DNA of 64,000 nt from Ustulina deusta (lineage: Eukaryota; Ascomycota; Sordariomycetes; Xylariales; Xylariaceae): the NCBI GenBank assembly GCA_023159155.1, contig JAJNNX010000035.1:372001-436000 (forward strand), written 5' to 3'. A program made the translations under genes and the position numbers. The notes under the pieces were generated by a model, which did not search any database, was not told where the DNA came from, and saw only the letters and a list, made by a program, of their open reading frames with translations. This document shows positions 1 to 12,998 of the stretch, piece by piece (position 1 is the stretch's first letter; each line of letters starts with the position of its first letter).

Positions 1-3000
1 TGGCCACACGGCACAAGATGATCACGATTTCACTTGAGACGCCTTCGACAATACAATACGCCTTTCATTCCGGCCTTTTCCGTTTCTCTGGCACTAGACT
101 TTCTTGGCTTCGACATAGCATCAGCGACGCTATGTAATTTTCGCAACAGTCATGACAACTTGCGAAATATTTGGTGTTAGTCACTTCGTTGACGGCACTC
201 CAAATATGACGCTACGATTTGGATGGTCCCGTCACGAAGAGACCCGCAGGATCGAGCATGACTACACTTTACAGCATTTTTTGGGTTATGGGTTTACGGG
301 TTTACGCATTGATGGGGAATAGAGATATACCAGGCGTTTTATTGGACTGGACGTGGTTTCTTGGGTTTTTGTTTGCATGGATAGAGTGCCCGGTCACATT
401 TCCTACCAGATTTCTTCTCTTTACAGCGTCTACTTCATTTCCTTTATCTGGTGTTGATACATTTTCTCTTGTCTCTGATACATCGGCACTATTGCCATGT
501 TGACTTCCATATCGCTCACTGCAGGCCAGCCGATTTGTGTAACAACACCACCAGGTTGCTCAGGCAGCAACATCATGTACTCTTACCCTCGTCGATCGAG
601 GAAAAAAGCGCCAGAAACATGGGAGGGTAGGGGGGGAGCAGGAACTGGATTCCTCATCTCTGCCGCGAACGGTCGGCTCGATGTTCATATAGCTGCTTGG
701 CACAGCTAGAGCACCGCTAGTGATGTCGGCTGGACTCGCTCCCTCACGCCTACCATGGCCTCCTTTCGCGGAGAGCTCTAAAAAGATTATTCGTCCGGCT
801 ACGAAAGAGCTCGTTGTATTCAATATCTAGATAGGTAGTCTCTCAGTGGGACAAACAGAGAAGGAAATCGGTCGATTGTGGGGATGGATAGACTAGGCGT
901 TTCCGAGCAGCATATATATTAATAAATCTGTTGACTTGAGCACCAGGCGGACACACTGCGCCGCACGGTTTCATCATCACCGCCTTAGAGACCGACATCG
1001 ACCGTTGTTGGCAGGATAGCACTGCCGAGAGCCCAGTGTGACCTTTGTTCTGATTTTGGATTCATCCAATGTAGCCAAGTATGTGGTATGTGAGCTATGT
1101 ATATCGACGGACCCTAGAAGAAGCTTAATGAAAGCTATTACTCAAAAAGTTCACTCGGGTCAAGGATACCCGTGTCTATCCGATACTATTATTACGCTGC
1201 ACTGTAACTGAATGCCGGGGGTGGCACAGGGTGGGTGAGATAGACACGTGCCTTTTGGCTGAGCCAGGATGACATATATCCTTTTGAAACAAACCAAGTC
1301 TAGACGAAAAAGGAAAGACAACTTTGAAGGGGTGGGGTGAGGATGAAACGAAAATATATGATTCATAGGTATATTATGCTTCGAAACGGTGTGATTTGAT
1401 TCTGTCATCACTTGTACGATATCGAAGGAAATACATTGTATACGTAGATGGGGATCAATCGTTGCAGGCTCCTTGCTGATCATGCCCATTCCCCGGGCTA
1501 GATAAGTCAGCTTCCCAACGGACCAACGAGGCGCGGTATATACCCAAGTAACCTGGCGCGAATCATTGACGCTCCATCTAGTCTAGGCAGAGCAGATAGG
1601 AACAACACCATTTCTGAGCCTTGCATATTGAATACGCAGGCATCTACACTAGATATCTACCAACCTGCCTGGCTGAGCTGAGTCGGAGGCGGCCTGCAGT
1701 AGTACTATACCGCATCTCCGCACTCACCGTCATCACGGTTCCATTCTAGGGTATAGACGTAGAAGCTCCGAATATGCCTTCACGTTGTGTCAGATAGCCA
1801 GTGTACGCTAGGATCTGGACGGGAGGCCGCCATCCATCTTCCCACGCTACAGCCTGTTGGTCTGGCTAGACTGCTTGCGGTGACTGGCGGGGATTGGGAT
1901 AAAAGACCCCTGCCCTTTCCCGTTATAGCGCAAGTAGTGTACCATGGATCCTGGGAGCTTGAGAAAACAGTTTCCTAGAGAGGAACTAGTTTAGGTAGTA
2001 CCTAACCCGGTAACCAGACAGGTGGAATTGGGGGCTAATTATCACAGCTGGACAGGGGCAGAGAGAACCCTGGTGATCTATCCAAAGGTTGTCTCGCCTC
2101 TCACATGACAGCTATCTACACCTCTCATAAACGAGTAGTTTTGCTGCCTATATACTTATTATCATTAGAGAGCCGGTTGAACATTGAACACTCGAGTCCG
2201 GCGGACACCGATGATGGACCAGTGGTGTAGGTAGAAATTCCCTGGTTACATGTATGCTCTCCGCATGCGTCGTAGGGCTGTATGATGTGATTGATGGTCT
2301 CCAGCTGTGATCCCACCCTACTTACCTACCTCGGTGTCAACTCCTGCCAAGCACCGACGTGGATGCCTGCAAGATACGGTTGTACTTAGCATAATGTGAA
2401 TACAGACAGAATAGAACACCCAGGCATAAGCACCTAATGACACTAGGGTCGCTATAAGAAGAAGGGGGGGGAAACCCCCCTTTTCCTCTATTACCGAAGT
2501 GAGGGCAGTACATGAATAAATCGAGCCGTCCGATAGCCATTTGCGATATCAGAGGTTTTGCGGGGTCCGCAAGGGATGGCATTGAGTGGTTAGAGAGACG
2601 GGTTCACGCTTGATTAAGCCTCATCTATTAATAGCATTCAAAACCGCTTGCAAGGCCCTCCTGTCCTCCTCTTTATTCAAGACGGCAAATGATACTCGAG
2701 GACCTACTGCAAAAGGACAACAGTTTACTGTACTTGGAGGCATTGGGGCATCGGCTTTACGATCTTTGATCGGCGCTACTCTGACTGACGCTCTCAGCTT
2801 GCGCCGTGTTGTGGAACAATGTGAGCGAGTCTATGCCGGTGTTGAGGCCGGGGGGCTACGATTCGTCGTCCTTGCGACGCCTGTGCCACAGGGTCGTTGA
2901 CTCGCCAGTGATGAGTGGCTTGCATAGCCGAGCGCTTAAAGGACCGCTTGGTTGGGTTACCAATAGATGATGGGGTTGGCAAGATATGACGCAAAGGGAA

Positions 3001-5014
3001 TACGAAGGTGATCTGCGGAGGATTTCCGATAAGTTCTGTCGATCATTTATTTCTCCCTAGATCGTTTGGGCCATTTGACTAGGCCTGAGTGTACACGCCC
3101 CAGCACAGACGAGGCTGATTCCTGGTCCATTCTCCTCGCCGTATTTCTTCCCACAAGTATAACAGTGGCTTGGTCGACAATCGGTCCTTGGTCCTTTAGG
3201 AGCCGGCCGGGATGGAATATTAGGCGTGTGGCTTGGATGGGCTTTCTACTTTATTCCTGGGGTCCCGACGACGACCACGGTGGTGGGTTGGTCGTACCTA
3301 GGACGGCCAAGGGGAGCATTTTTGAGTGGTCCTTAACATGTGAGATGTAGGACGAGACGCACTGGATGCAACGAGTAACAACACTAAGCAAATGTTACTA
3401 TTCGCAGGGTTGCCATCCCACAAAGTAACCCTATGCTTATTGGCATTTTTACCACCACGCGTCCACGGACCCGACGGCCGAGGGATGCCTTCTTCGTCTA
3501 TTCAGGGCTTGCTGCGAATTGCTTCTCGTCGGCCGAGGCAATGCAATGCAATCATGCTTATCTATCATCGTAGAGGCCTGGGCTTCGAGGAGGTGGTACT
3601 AAGCCACTCAACCGCAGCTACGAAGAGAGGTTTAACACATCGGTAGTTTATGTGAAGATTCTCTTGGGATCGGCGCGACTATATTCAATTGATATGGATA
3701 TATATGAAGCCAGGTTTGGGCAAGTAGAGGTATCTAGTGACAAGCTATCCGGATTAACACTCCATGGATGCTATCTTACAAAACAGTTTCGAGGGATATC
3801 CCTGGATCCAAGACCAACTGCTTAGTACACCAAATTTAATTAATCACCAGGAAGGACAAGTAATGTGGGCAGAATCTCTAGTCCTAATTCCGTTTACATG
3901 TACTACCTACTATATATGTGTTTCATTATACGCATCTACAAGGGTAAGAGATCTGAAACCCCGCCTCACAAAGCAATCGCTATAGTGCTCAGAGTCAGTT
4001 ATCCCCGGTTTAGCTGTGATCTGCGAATGTTTCGGGACGGTGGAAGGCTTCTAGAATATGATCTTGTACTAAAACGGAGCAACTTTACTATGGACGTCGC
4101 TTAAGAAGAAAACGACTCTGAGCATTGTTCATCACCCCATGAGAGTCAATTACAATCAACCCAACAAGCCCCCTCAGTAAACCGTCCAATATATTTGTGA
4201 ATCAGACAATAGGTGTTAAATGACCGAGGTAAGGTGAAAAGGAAATGGAGAGAAAATACGGTTCTAAAGTTTCTCGTCGTCGAGTTTTCGGTACGTGTGC
4301 GCGTAGAGACAAACGATGAGCATTTTCATCGAATGCTCCCTAGATTGCTAGAACTTCTTCTCCATGCGGTTCCGCTTTGTTTGGGGTAACGGTCACTTTA
4401 TAAGTTGTTTCTGATGTTTTCAACCTCGTTCCTATTACGGGCATGGATTCTTACGATAGAATAAACCCCTAGTTCTCCCTCCTAGCAGTACTCTTATGTT
4501 GAATCAGTTGGGTTCCAGGTATTTAAGATACGGCAGAGTGGCCAATGTTCTAATGCTACTACATACGAACTTCTCGTTAGACTGACAGCATGAATAGTCC
4601 ATGGCCACAGTAACTCTGCGGGTGAAATGATACCGACAGCCGATTTTCGCTGCGGATAGACCTGCCCGCACTGCACGCATGTGGTAATGAGTGTCAGTCG
4701 TGTCTCAATTGCATGCCATGCGTGTACCATTATTTAGTTTTCGCGAATGACTGTAAACGATTGGGGTTCCGTGCATGAAGAGATGGAGAATTCATTGGAG
4801 TAATGGGACGTCGCTGAGAGGGGTAAGAATGCTGTCAAGTGATGCGGAGCGGGGATTACGAAGCCGTTATGAGGCCTCTTGGTACCTTCGAATTCCCATG
4901 CTCTATATAATACATAATATGATGGACAAAAAATAGTTCGGCATCTAAACGGTAAACCTCTTACTCCCTGATAATACACGCGACCTTTTGTGATCCATCG
5001 ACAGCACAAGTATA
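1..5014. other. Gene-poor region, no supported gene
   Basis: I see no reading frame here that resembles a known family or that can be extended by plausible fungal introns. The open frames are short (under about 125 codons) and have no recognisable domain. The + frame at 3066-3350 contains a tryptophan-rich hydrophobic stretch that could be the tail of a decayed membrane protein, but I cannot place it in a family. A G/C homopolymer pair (7 G near 2463, 6 C near 2474) can form a small hairpin. Confidence 0.5.
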
Positions 5015-6339
5015 ATGGAATCTCTAGAAGGGCCGACATGGCTGGACAAGCTGGAGGAACAGCGTGTGTGACTATCTCAACGTCAGAAAAACGATTCAAT
5101 TATTAACCCTGGCATATACAGTGGATGTTGACGTGGATTGGATGGATCCCGAGTACATCAAGAACATGCCCGTCAAACCCCATGACCAGACCAGCAATCA
5201 GCTCTTGGTAAATATTGAATTGTACCGCGCAAATAACGCCGACATTCTCCAGCAGGTTGCCAAGGATCTCAAAGGTGAGGGATGGTTGGCGGTCTATACA
5301 AGAATTGTCAGTCTCATTGGCAAAGTTTTATGCTCCTAAGTTGACATGCATAGGCTGTTTTGATGTGTAAGAAGAATATTGACAATATCCGCGGCCGTGT
5401 ATTGCTGCAGACGCTTCCGTCGAAAGCATACGATACCCAGGCGACAATTGACCATGCGCGCTTGTATGACAAGGAGTTTGGACAGGTGGGTATAGGAAGA
5501 GATCGTTACTGTATCAAGATTCCAGCCACGGGTCCAGCACTCAATGCGGCCAAGATCCTATCCCAAGAAGGCATTCCGACGCTAGGGACCGCGCTATTTA
5601 GCCTTCCTCAAGCCATAGCTTGTAGCCAGGCGGGTTGTCTGTACATCAGCCCATACTACAATGGTCTGTCCTGCTTGTCTCGAATGGACCGGTGATAGGC
5701 TCTTGTTAGCTGACAAGGCGTATAGAAAATCGCGCCCATAACGACCTCAGTCTCTGGCCAGACGTCAAAGACCCTGCTACGGAGCACCCCAATAGTCCCC
5801 GGATCATCCAGATTATCGAGACGTATCAACGTCTCTATGAGGAAACCGGCAAAGAGCAGCCGTTTGTGAAGCTCGCAAGGTAGGTAGGCATAATAATGCG
5901 TAAATAGTGCACAAGCTGACAAGTCTGCAGTTTCCTCAGCGCAAAAGAAGTGATGGCAGCGGCAGAAATGGGTTGCCACTCCGCGACTATCCCTCATACC
6001 CTGCTGGACCAGCTCGCCAAGTTGAAGTACAACGTATCAGAACAGCCAGGTGAGGGCGTTCCCAAGCCGGAGCATCCCTATAAGAACCCAGGGCCAACAC
6101 CTACCCGCCTCGTTGAGCTGTCGAAGACCGACCCTTTGACGGCGAATTGGGACGGCAAGTTGACTAGTACAAGTATTGACTACCTCGCAAACGAAGGTGC
6201 CGAACTTGAGAAAGCAATCCAGAGCGACCCCATTGCTACTAACAGGCTCGCGGATGCTCTGAAAATCTTCATCGGCGACGATGAAAACGGCGAGACGAGT
6301 AGTAGGAAGAAATGTGAGGAGGCAATGGCCCAGGTTTAA
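5015..6339 (+). CDS. Transaldolase-family enzyme
   Basis: This is a transaldolase-like class I aldolase. Transaldolases move a dihydroxyacetone unit between sugar phosphates in the non-oxidative pentose phosphate pathway, in the cytosol. The model has five exons: 5015-5063, 5122-5306, 5354-5663, 5726-5879 and 5931-6339, all in phase and giving 368 residues. Recognisable family stretches are the N-terminal VDVDWMDPEYI segment, the T-S-N-Q strand, the NIRGRVLLQTLP segment, and the YCIKIPATGPALNAAKIL stretch, whose lysine in the K-I-P-A-T strand fits the Schiff-base lysine of the family. The TALFSLPQAIAC and LYISPYYNENRAHND stretches follow. Intron 2 uses a slightly unusual donor (GTCAGT at 5307), chosen because it alone keeps phase and restores the W-x-VYTR-x-A-VLMCKKN sequence. 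This looks like a second, divergent fungal transaldolase rather than the housekeeping copy, but that is inference. It converges on the bHLH factor downstream, with 200 bp between stop codons. Confidence 0.85.
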
Positions 6340-6539
6340 ACGGCAGAACCACCAAGGCGAGGCAGGTCAGGTGGTGGGTGTTCCTCGTGTAGTTAATAAA
6401 AGCGACATAGGGGTCTGACCCCCCCCTCTAAGAACTTAAGATACTAATAACTCCTATCTTAGTATATGATTAGTATAATGCATGTCCGAAATTTTGCGTC
6501 GAGCGGACACTCGGTGATTTCTGGTCCTCAGCACACCTC

Positions 6540-7471
6540 TTATGGAGGTATGTAGTCTTGTAGAGGCACCGCATTCGGCATAAAAGTGTCCGCTTGAAAT
6601 CCCCCGGGGTTAAATGGTTGGGGCGACTCGAATGGCAGAAAGACTGTCCCGTGTTGCGCTCGATCAATATTGAATTGTGATACAATTGGTGACTGAGGGG
6701 TCTGATATGTGCTCAGCTGGGCCACGCTCCCTATGCTATTAGGCCCATTTCCGTCTTGTACATGGTTCGCGAAGGGGAGAATTTGCGGCTCGAAGCTTTC
6801 CCAATGCATACTCGTGTTTGACTCGGCTGACATCGAGGGTCGTGGATTCGGCTCGTGAATGGAGTTCGTAAATGGGGCGGCTTCACCAATGATGTGCATT
6901 GGCGAGTCTGTAGGTTGCAAGGCTGTTGGTACTGCTCCCAGAATTGCTTCGGAGGCTGTGCCGGCATCGCCGTGGTGAATCGTTGGTTGGTGTATGGTGT
7001 TGGCCTGTCGCGGTTCGATACCAGCACCCCCTCTCCAATGATTGAGTTCAGCCAACAGTTCATCTCGCTCAGTCTTTACAGTCCCAAGATGCTCTGTAAT
7101 TGTTCTGATTTGCTCATGTTGCGCCCTGATGAAAGCTATACTCTCATCTACGACGACATGTTTCGATAGGCGCTGCGGCTCCGTGTCGGCGAGCGCGGGC
7201 AGAAGACTCGCAAGGTTCTTTCAGGCTCCCTAGTTAACGGACGGGAAGCCGACAATTTACGGGGCACACTTACGGTCAAGGCCTCCTTGAAAGCCTCTCG
7301 CCGGGACTTTTCAAAGATGCGATGGGCTGCTCGATCATCCTCAGTGAAGTTTCGAACCCGCTTCTTCTTGACACGCCGAGTGTTGGTCGCGGTACCGGCC
7401 CCGACGACCACGGGGGTCTTCGCTAGCCTCTCCTCAGGGGAAGGCTCGTCATCGTGGCCGCTTGATGACAT
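6540..7471 (-). CDS. bHLH transcription factor
   Basis: This is a nuclear basic helix-loop-helix regulator. It has two exons on the minus strand, 7471-7274 and 7217-6540, joined by a 56-bp intron with a good GTAAGT donor, giving 291 residues. The basic region and helix 1 (about residues 35-70) read TEDDRAAHRIFEKSRREAF, with the H-x3-E-K-x-R-R pattern of DNA-contacting bHLH basic regions. Helix 2 follows after the intron (SKHVVVDESIAFIRAQHEQI), and continues into a leucine-containing coiled coil (about 110-140). The C-terminal half is low-complexity, rich in P, Q, S and N, as in activation domains. The start is the ATG at 7471; an upstream extension is open but has no domain. It lies tail to tail with the transaldolase gene and may regulate the surrounding metabolic genes, which is inference. 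Confidence 0.85.
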
Positions 7472-7744
7472 TGGCGTCGCTGTTTTCGCTCTTAATGGGG
7501 GAGATACAGGTGTAACACATCTCCAAACGACCCTCCGCGAGAATTTGCAGGCTTCTGCGCTCCTTGACAGACTTCGCAACAGGGGGGCTGGATTTGGGCA
7601 ACATGAGGGTTTCAGGTGACAAGAGCTGAATGAAGGGAGTCCCAACGGTGATTTGGCTGGCGATAGGCTCTGTGGTGCTCTGCTCGGAAATCCTACCTAA
7701 GCGACGCCAACTCCACTTCCATTCCCTCTCCCGCTCATCAGCTT

Positions 7745-7882
7745 CAGCCAGCTTGTTCCAGAACCTGGGGAAGCCCGCCCACATTGTGGGTGCGGGGTAT
7801 CTTGTCAGTCTGTTCCAACTACCTAGCACCATATGAACAAGATATATTCCTATTGCCAGCGTAATCAGAATGCGAAAATATG
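7745..7882 (-). pseudogene. Possible cytochrome P450 N-terminal relic
   Basis: In the minus strand a hydrophobic segment (ILITLAIGIYLVHMVLG) is followed by an arginine and a YPAP motif, then MWAGFPRFW. This resembles the membrane anchor and proline-rich hinge (R-Y-P-G-P) of fungal microsomal P450s. No I-helix, ExxR or haem-binding loop follows; the frame continues into unrelated, basic sequence upstream of the bHLH gene. If real it is a 5' fragment only. It could equally be a chance membrane-like frame. Confidence 0.25.
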
Positions 7883-10234
7883 GATCATGAGGAAAGCCAG
7901 CAACTGACCGGCAACGAACCGGCAACGAACCAGCAACTAATCAGCAACTCTGCTGAGAGTCAGGCAGTGAAGATCGGGGCTGAAGACTCACAACATGGAA
8001 GTCCCTGTCAGGCCAGGAGACGAGATCAAGTGTCGCTTGATTGTTGCGATGATAATCCCAGGCGCACCTCGCCGGGACCCCTACATGTGTCCTTGGTCTG
8101 TTTACATTCTTCTCATTCTTCCAACTTCCCTTGTCTAATTACTCTGCCCAGATCAACGGAGTCGTCCACCGATTGAAAGACTCAATCCACCGCGGTGTTT
8201 TATTTACCTCGATTACTCGCAGCATGCTACCTCGTTACCTCTTCCACTTACACACTCCGTTGTCGCACCGCGAAGATTTATAGTGGGCTCGATTCCCACT
8301 AATTTCTCACACTACTGTACGCTAACAATGACCCTATTCCCCATGCCCATGTGGGTTTACCTCAGTAGGGATCATAGCTTAGCCTTGAACTAGGTATACT
8401 TCTAAGGATCCCTAGCACGCCTATCTCGAAGCTTAGCTTGTGAAAGCTTCCAATTATGTAAGTAGAAGAATGGGGAGCTAGATTCCCAAGAGACAAGAAC
8501 TACCCATCTTAGCACGAATAAGGAGAACGCCCCTGAGCAAGACACGCACCGGCTACCTGTTAGTAGAGAGCGTCACCGCTCGATGAAATACCTACGTCTT
8601 ATTGGCTCGGAAAAGGACGTTACGAATTATCATTCAGTCAGCCACAACTGCTTCAAGATAGCCCCGTGCGCGTGGTCCCTGTTGTTGCTCGCTTAGTCGC
8701 CTTGGCACTCACGAGACTTGGTGGTGCACTACGAAGTCGGCTTCACCTTTGGAGACTATCACGCGGACATTTGAACTTTTCTGAAGATAATCGTAGTAGG
8801 TCAATCTATTAATACATAGCTCGAGGGTGTAATTGCTATGCACGTCGGTCCGACAGATTTTGTGGTGCGCAGCTATCAAAATTAAAACTGCTTGTCTTCG
8901 CAATTGTCTCCAGCGAATAGCCTCAACGAACAGAGCCTGGGAAAACTGAGATGGATCCCGTCGATCCCTCCAGTAGCCGGGAAACTACCGGACTGAGTTG
9001 GCACGGCACTATAACTTAGCGGGCTAGGCTGCGCAGCTAGAGGCATAGGTAGTGTGTGGTTTCACATAACGATGCAACTCCCCCAAGCGATCCGCCCGCC
9101 GTCGGTTTGTGCGTTCCAGCCCCGTTCGGCTTCACTCGTACGTATGTAGGCTTTTGCTTTGGGTTCATGATGTAGTATTTTGATGCCTTGCTATTAGTGT
9201 CCTGACGATTGGTCTGTTTACTTTGGCTGCAGTCGAGAAGCCTGTGTGGAGGCTTGTGTGCCGGCTGTGTGATCCAGGACTAAACTCGGGGGCCGTTGGT
9301 GTGAATATCCCTTTCTTGACCCAAGACACTTTGTTAGCCTCGGCAGGCAACTAGCAATAAGCCATATTTATAGGCTGGCCTTTAGGATGATGAAGGCTAC
9401 ACTCATTTTTTATCACCGCCTTTATTAATAGTAAGTCAGAATACATTCGATCTTTTAAGCCCCTTGAGTCCTCTCGAACCTCGTGTTGTTTGCGAACCAC
9501 AATATTTTTAATTGACAATATCCACACAGACTGCTTCACGGAGTAGGTGTCATACACTGTTGTGTAGTGCGCACTGAAGTTTGACCAATTAATTGAAAAC
9601 CATGGAATTTAACCTTCTCCCCCGTAAGGTTCGGGGAAGACAAGAAGCTCAGGTATCTAGCATCAAGCCATAAGCAACTATTTATAATTGCTGTTTGAAT
9701 GACCGAGCATGATGTACCCATGATATGACTTCCAGCCAACCGTCCAATTGTTTCAAATGTCAAAGCGCTAAATCAGATAGACAGCACTCCATATCGCATA
9801 CCACGTTGATAGAGAGTCAGATATGAGTCGAAGAGAGATGCAGATGCGGATACGGCCAAATCCGTACTCAAGGTGGCATGGGCCTCCTGCAGGGAGACAG
9901 ACCCAAGAGAGCTGTTTGGCCGTATCGTCAGTAGCGTTCTCCTCACGCCGCAGTGTTACCTAATAATGCAAGCATTCTGCCTCCTTCGTCTAGTTGGAGG
10001 CCAATCCCAGGGCACCTGATGGCTGCCTCCATGGCACAGCCTCCTGCTGTTAACCAATGCGTCAGACTGGAGTTACGCATAGTGGCTACGGATAGTCACG
10101 GGGCTTTCCTTGCGAATCTGTGTCTATACATAAGAGAGACAGAAGCCTTGTTGGAGTATACTACCCGAATAAAGGATCCTATACTTGTTTGCTTTGCACC
10201 TAGAACATCGATAACTTTGCCTCTCACCGAAGCC
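7883..10234. other. Intergenic, no supported gene
   Basis: I see no supported gene. At 7907-7947 there is a short imperfect direct repeat of ggcaacgaacc followed by related cagcaact units. A small stem-loop, gtggg-ctcgatt-cccac, lies near 8283-8299 but is not part of a tRNA. The last kilobase is presumably the promoter of the carboxylesterase gene. Confidence 0.5.
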
Positions 10235-12231
10235 ATGCTAAGGATGATGATCCGTGGTTTACTGGTACTGATCAGCTTGAGTTTAGCCCGGGCGACGCTC
10301 GTCGTAGATCTCGGCTACGCAAGGTATCAAGGGTCCTATAACTCTACGTACGACCAGAATATCTTCAGAGGGTATGTAGGGGGTTTTATTCATTGTAGGC
10401 AGACAACGACTAACAATTCTAAAGTATCAGATATGCAGCTCCTCCAGTGGGCGAGCTTAGATGGCAAATGCCACAGGCTCCCGCCAGGAGCCGAGAAGAA
10501 GTGATCCCTGCTGTGGAATACGCGCCACAATGCCCTCAATCCCCCTCTTCACCAAGGTATGTCGATTTGATATAGTTGACTATATCCTTTAGGTGAATGT
10601 CCTGTTAAATCAACTAGTGAGCCACCTGTGGCCCCATCAGGTAACGAAGACTGTCTATTCCTTAATGTTGTGGCACCAGCAAACCAAAAAGGACTACCTG
10701 TCATGGTCTGGATCCGTAAGTTCGCCTCTAGGATATATACGCCATCTTGATTCTCATTCTAAGCAGACGGTGGCGGCTACGGTAGTGGGAATAATCGGGT
10801 GGATTTCACGCAACAAATTCACACCAACCGAAACTCATACATTGCCGTATCGATTGCTTACCGACTAGGAGCTTTCGGTTTCTTGTCGTCGGCCGAAATT
10901 AGGAGATCCGGCGTCGTTAATGTCGGTATCTATGATATGCGGTTCGCCCTTAAATGGGTTCAGAAGAACATCCACCGCTTTGGAGGCGACCCAGAGCGAG
11001 TGACCATTGCAGGAGAATCCGCTGGAGGCGGGAGTGTCATGCTGCTTGCAATGGCGAATGGTGGTAGGGAAGGGGACACGCTTTTCCAGGGGCTGATTCC
11101 CTCTAGCCCATATCTACCGACACAATGGTGAGATATTAACTCTCGTCTATGATAGAGTCGTCGCTCATCTCAAGGATCAGGAACTTCGACGATGCATGGC
11201 CAACTCTAAGCTACCAAGCTTTCGTCGACGAAGCAGGATGTTCCGACGCCGAGGTTGCATTCGAATGCTTGCAGTCAATAGATACGGTTGTGCTTCAAAA
11301 TGCCAGCGCCAAAGTTAGCGCTTCAGGTAACTACGGCCAATGGGCTTTTATTCCTGTTACCGATGGTACATTGATTCGAAAGCGACCGGCTGAGCAACTT
11401 GCAATTGCCAAAAATGTCAACGGACTTCGCGTTTTGACGGGTAACAATGAAAACGAGGGTCCTGGATTTACTCCCCAAAACATTACGAGTGAAGGGGAAT
11501 TCGTCAACTTTGTCTTGACGAACTATCCTCGCCTCAGCGAGCAGAACATATCTAGTATTCTAGAGCTATACGCTGTGCCGGAGAATGTGTCTAAAATATA
11601 TGCAGACTCGAATGGTCTAACCCCTCCGTTCTCGACCACCAATTCCAACTGGGCTGTTGGCTGGCAGCAAGCAGCGAATAATCTCTACGCTGAAGCCACT
11701 TTCGTGTGTCCTTCATACTGGATGGCAGACGCATTCGCCGGCGTCGGGAGAAAGAGTTCTTGGAAGTATCAGTTCTCTGTGCCTCTTAGTAGCCACGCAG
11801 CAGATGTCGCACCCCTTATTACCGATCCAAAAGTCCAAGGGACAGGCATGGACGAAGTATTCCGCACTGCCTTTCAACAGACTTGGGGTAACTTTGTCGT
11901 CAAAGGAGATCCAACACTGAGCACAACACTGGCCGGTGGTGTAGAACGAGGGAACATAACAGCTGCTAGCACTGGAAATTGGCCACAATGGGGTGGGCGG
12001 CCAGGTAGGGATTTCTTGCTGAACCTCAATATGACGGGTGGAATTCCTGTGACCACCACTAGACAAGTCGGTGGGAGCCTTATTGACCTTACAAGCTACG
12101 TGCCGAGTAGTGGCGGCTCGTATCCCGAACTAGAAGCGGTGTTCAACTTGGTTCCAGGATGGTCATGGGAAGGTGGCAGGGGTAAGAGATGTCAGCTATG
12201 GGTTGATCTAAGCCAGTGGGCACTGGAATGA
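10235..12231 (+). CDS. Secreted type-B carboxylesterase/lipase (one phase mismatch)
   Basis: This is an alpha/beta-hydrolase of the carboxylesterase type B family (esterase/lipase, cholinesterase-like), probably secreted. Exons are 10235-10371, 10425-10556, 10593-10715, 10767-11127 and 11175-12231, about 600 residues. It starts with a typical signal peptide (MLRMMIRGLLVLISLSLARA). The oxyanion-hole motif HGGGYGSG spans the exon 3/4 junction. The nucleophile elbow is GESAGGG in exon 4, EDCLFLNV is the family signature, and the catalytic Glu and His fit ENEGPGF and PLSSHAADVAPL. It ends with the usual WEGGRGKRC tail. One problem: the only canonical junction between exons 2 and 3 (GTATGT at 10557, TAG at 10592) leaves exon 3 out of frame by one base, although both exons match the family. 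Either an unusual splice is used, or there is a single-base indel in the DNA or assembly. Confidence 0.8.
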
Positions 12232-12998
12232 AGAGGTGAGGTGGAATTTACGAGAAAATGGACATTTGGGTCACTAAATGGTATGTCTAGTATAGAGCCT
12301 TTGCCCTTATATACGGCGAATCCCTCCTAGGGGGCGAGACGAATAGATCCGGATTCATTAATTATTAGCCAAGGATATCTGTCCCCGAATCACCTGTTGT
12401 GACTAGACTTGGCGCCGCGTCTGCTCATCAGAAAGGTCGCACAGATAGGAGAAAAGAAAAAGTGATCACCCCAACTCGGTCGTGTGAGAGCCAGTTAACT
12501 CCTAACTCCTAGATGCAGTGCTGATAAAGCAGGTTCACTTCTATTCCCCAGAGATAAGCTGACGTCTGATCGCGGTAGAAGATCGGTTCCCGCTTTGTGC
12601 TGTGCCGGCGGGGCTGGATTCGGAAGGTAGTGGTGAATTCCCGCTTTCATCTGACCGGGGCTATTGTCTTCGACCTTGCATAGACTACTAGGTATGTTAG
12701 CATTCTTGGAATCCAGTTGGATATAAAGCAGAATCGCGCACTTGGGCCCCTAGGAGATAGAGTAGCGAAACGTTTTATAGCTCAAACGATATCCTCAGAC
12801 GACCAGGAAACAGACGTGGGAGAGCTGGGGGGCTGGGAACTTCTTGCCATGAGTGTGAGCTTGCTGATTAGAGACTAAGTTTGGTTATACAGAAGAAAAT
12901 CTGCGATTAAGAGGAGAGAAACTCTATTTCAGGCAATCCCCAAGAGAAGCACCGCCACAGTACTGGACTCTAGTGCACAATCTCAATCATATAGCACA
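12232..12998. other. Intergenic: esterase 3' end and MFS promoter
   Basis: I see no coding potential. It should hold the esterase terminator and the promoter and leader of the following MFS gene, which is transcribed in the same direction. Confidence 0.5.

Noticed and set aside
2586..2900. 104-codon + frame as a small gene
   Set aside because: No recognisable family, no supporting splice sites or downstream continuation that makes sense.
8283..8299. T-arm-like hairpin gtggg-ctcgatt-cccac, possible tRNA
   Set aside because: No matching acceptor stem, D-arm or anticodon arm can be drawn in the 70 bases upstream, and position 54 of the loop is not T.
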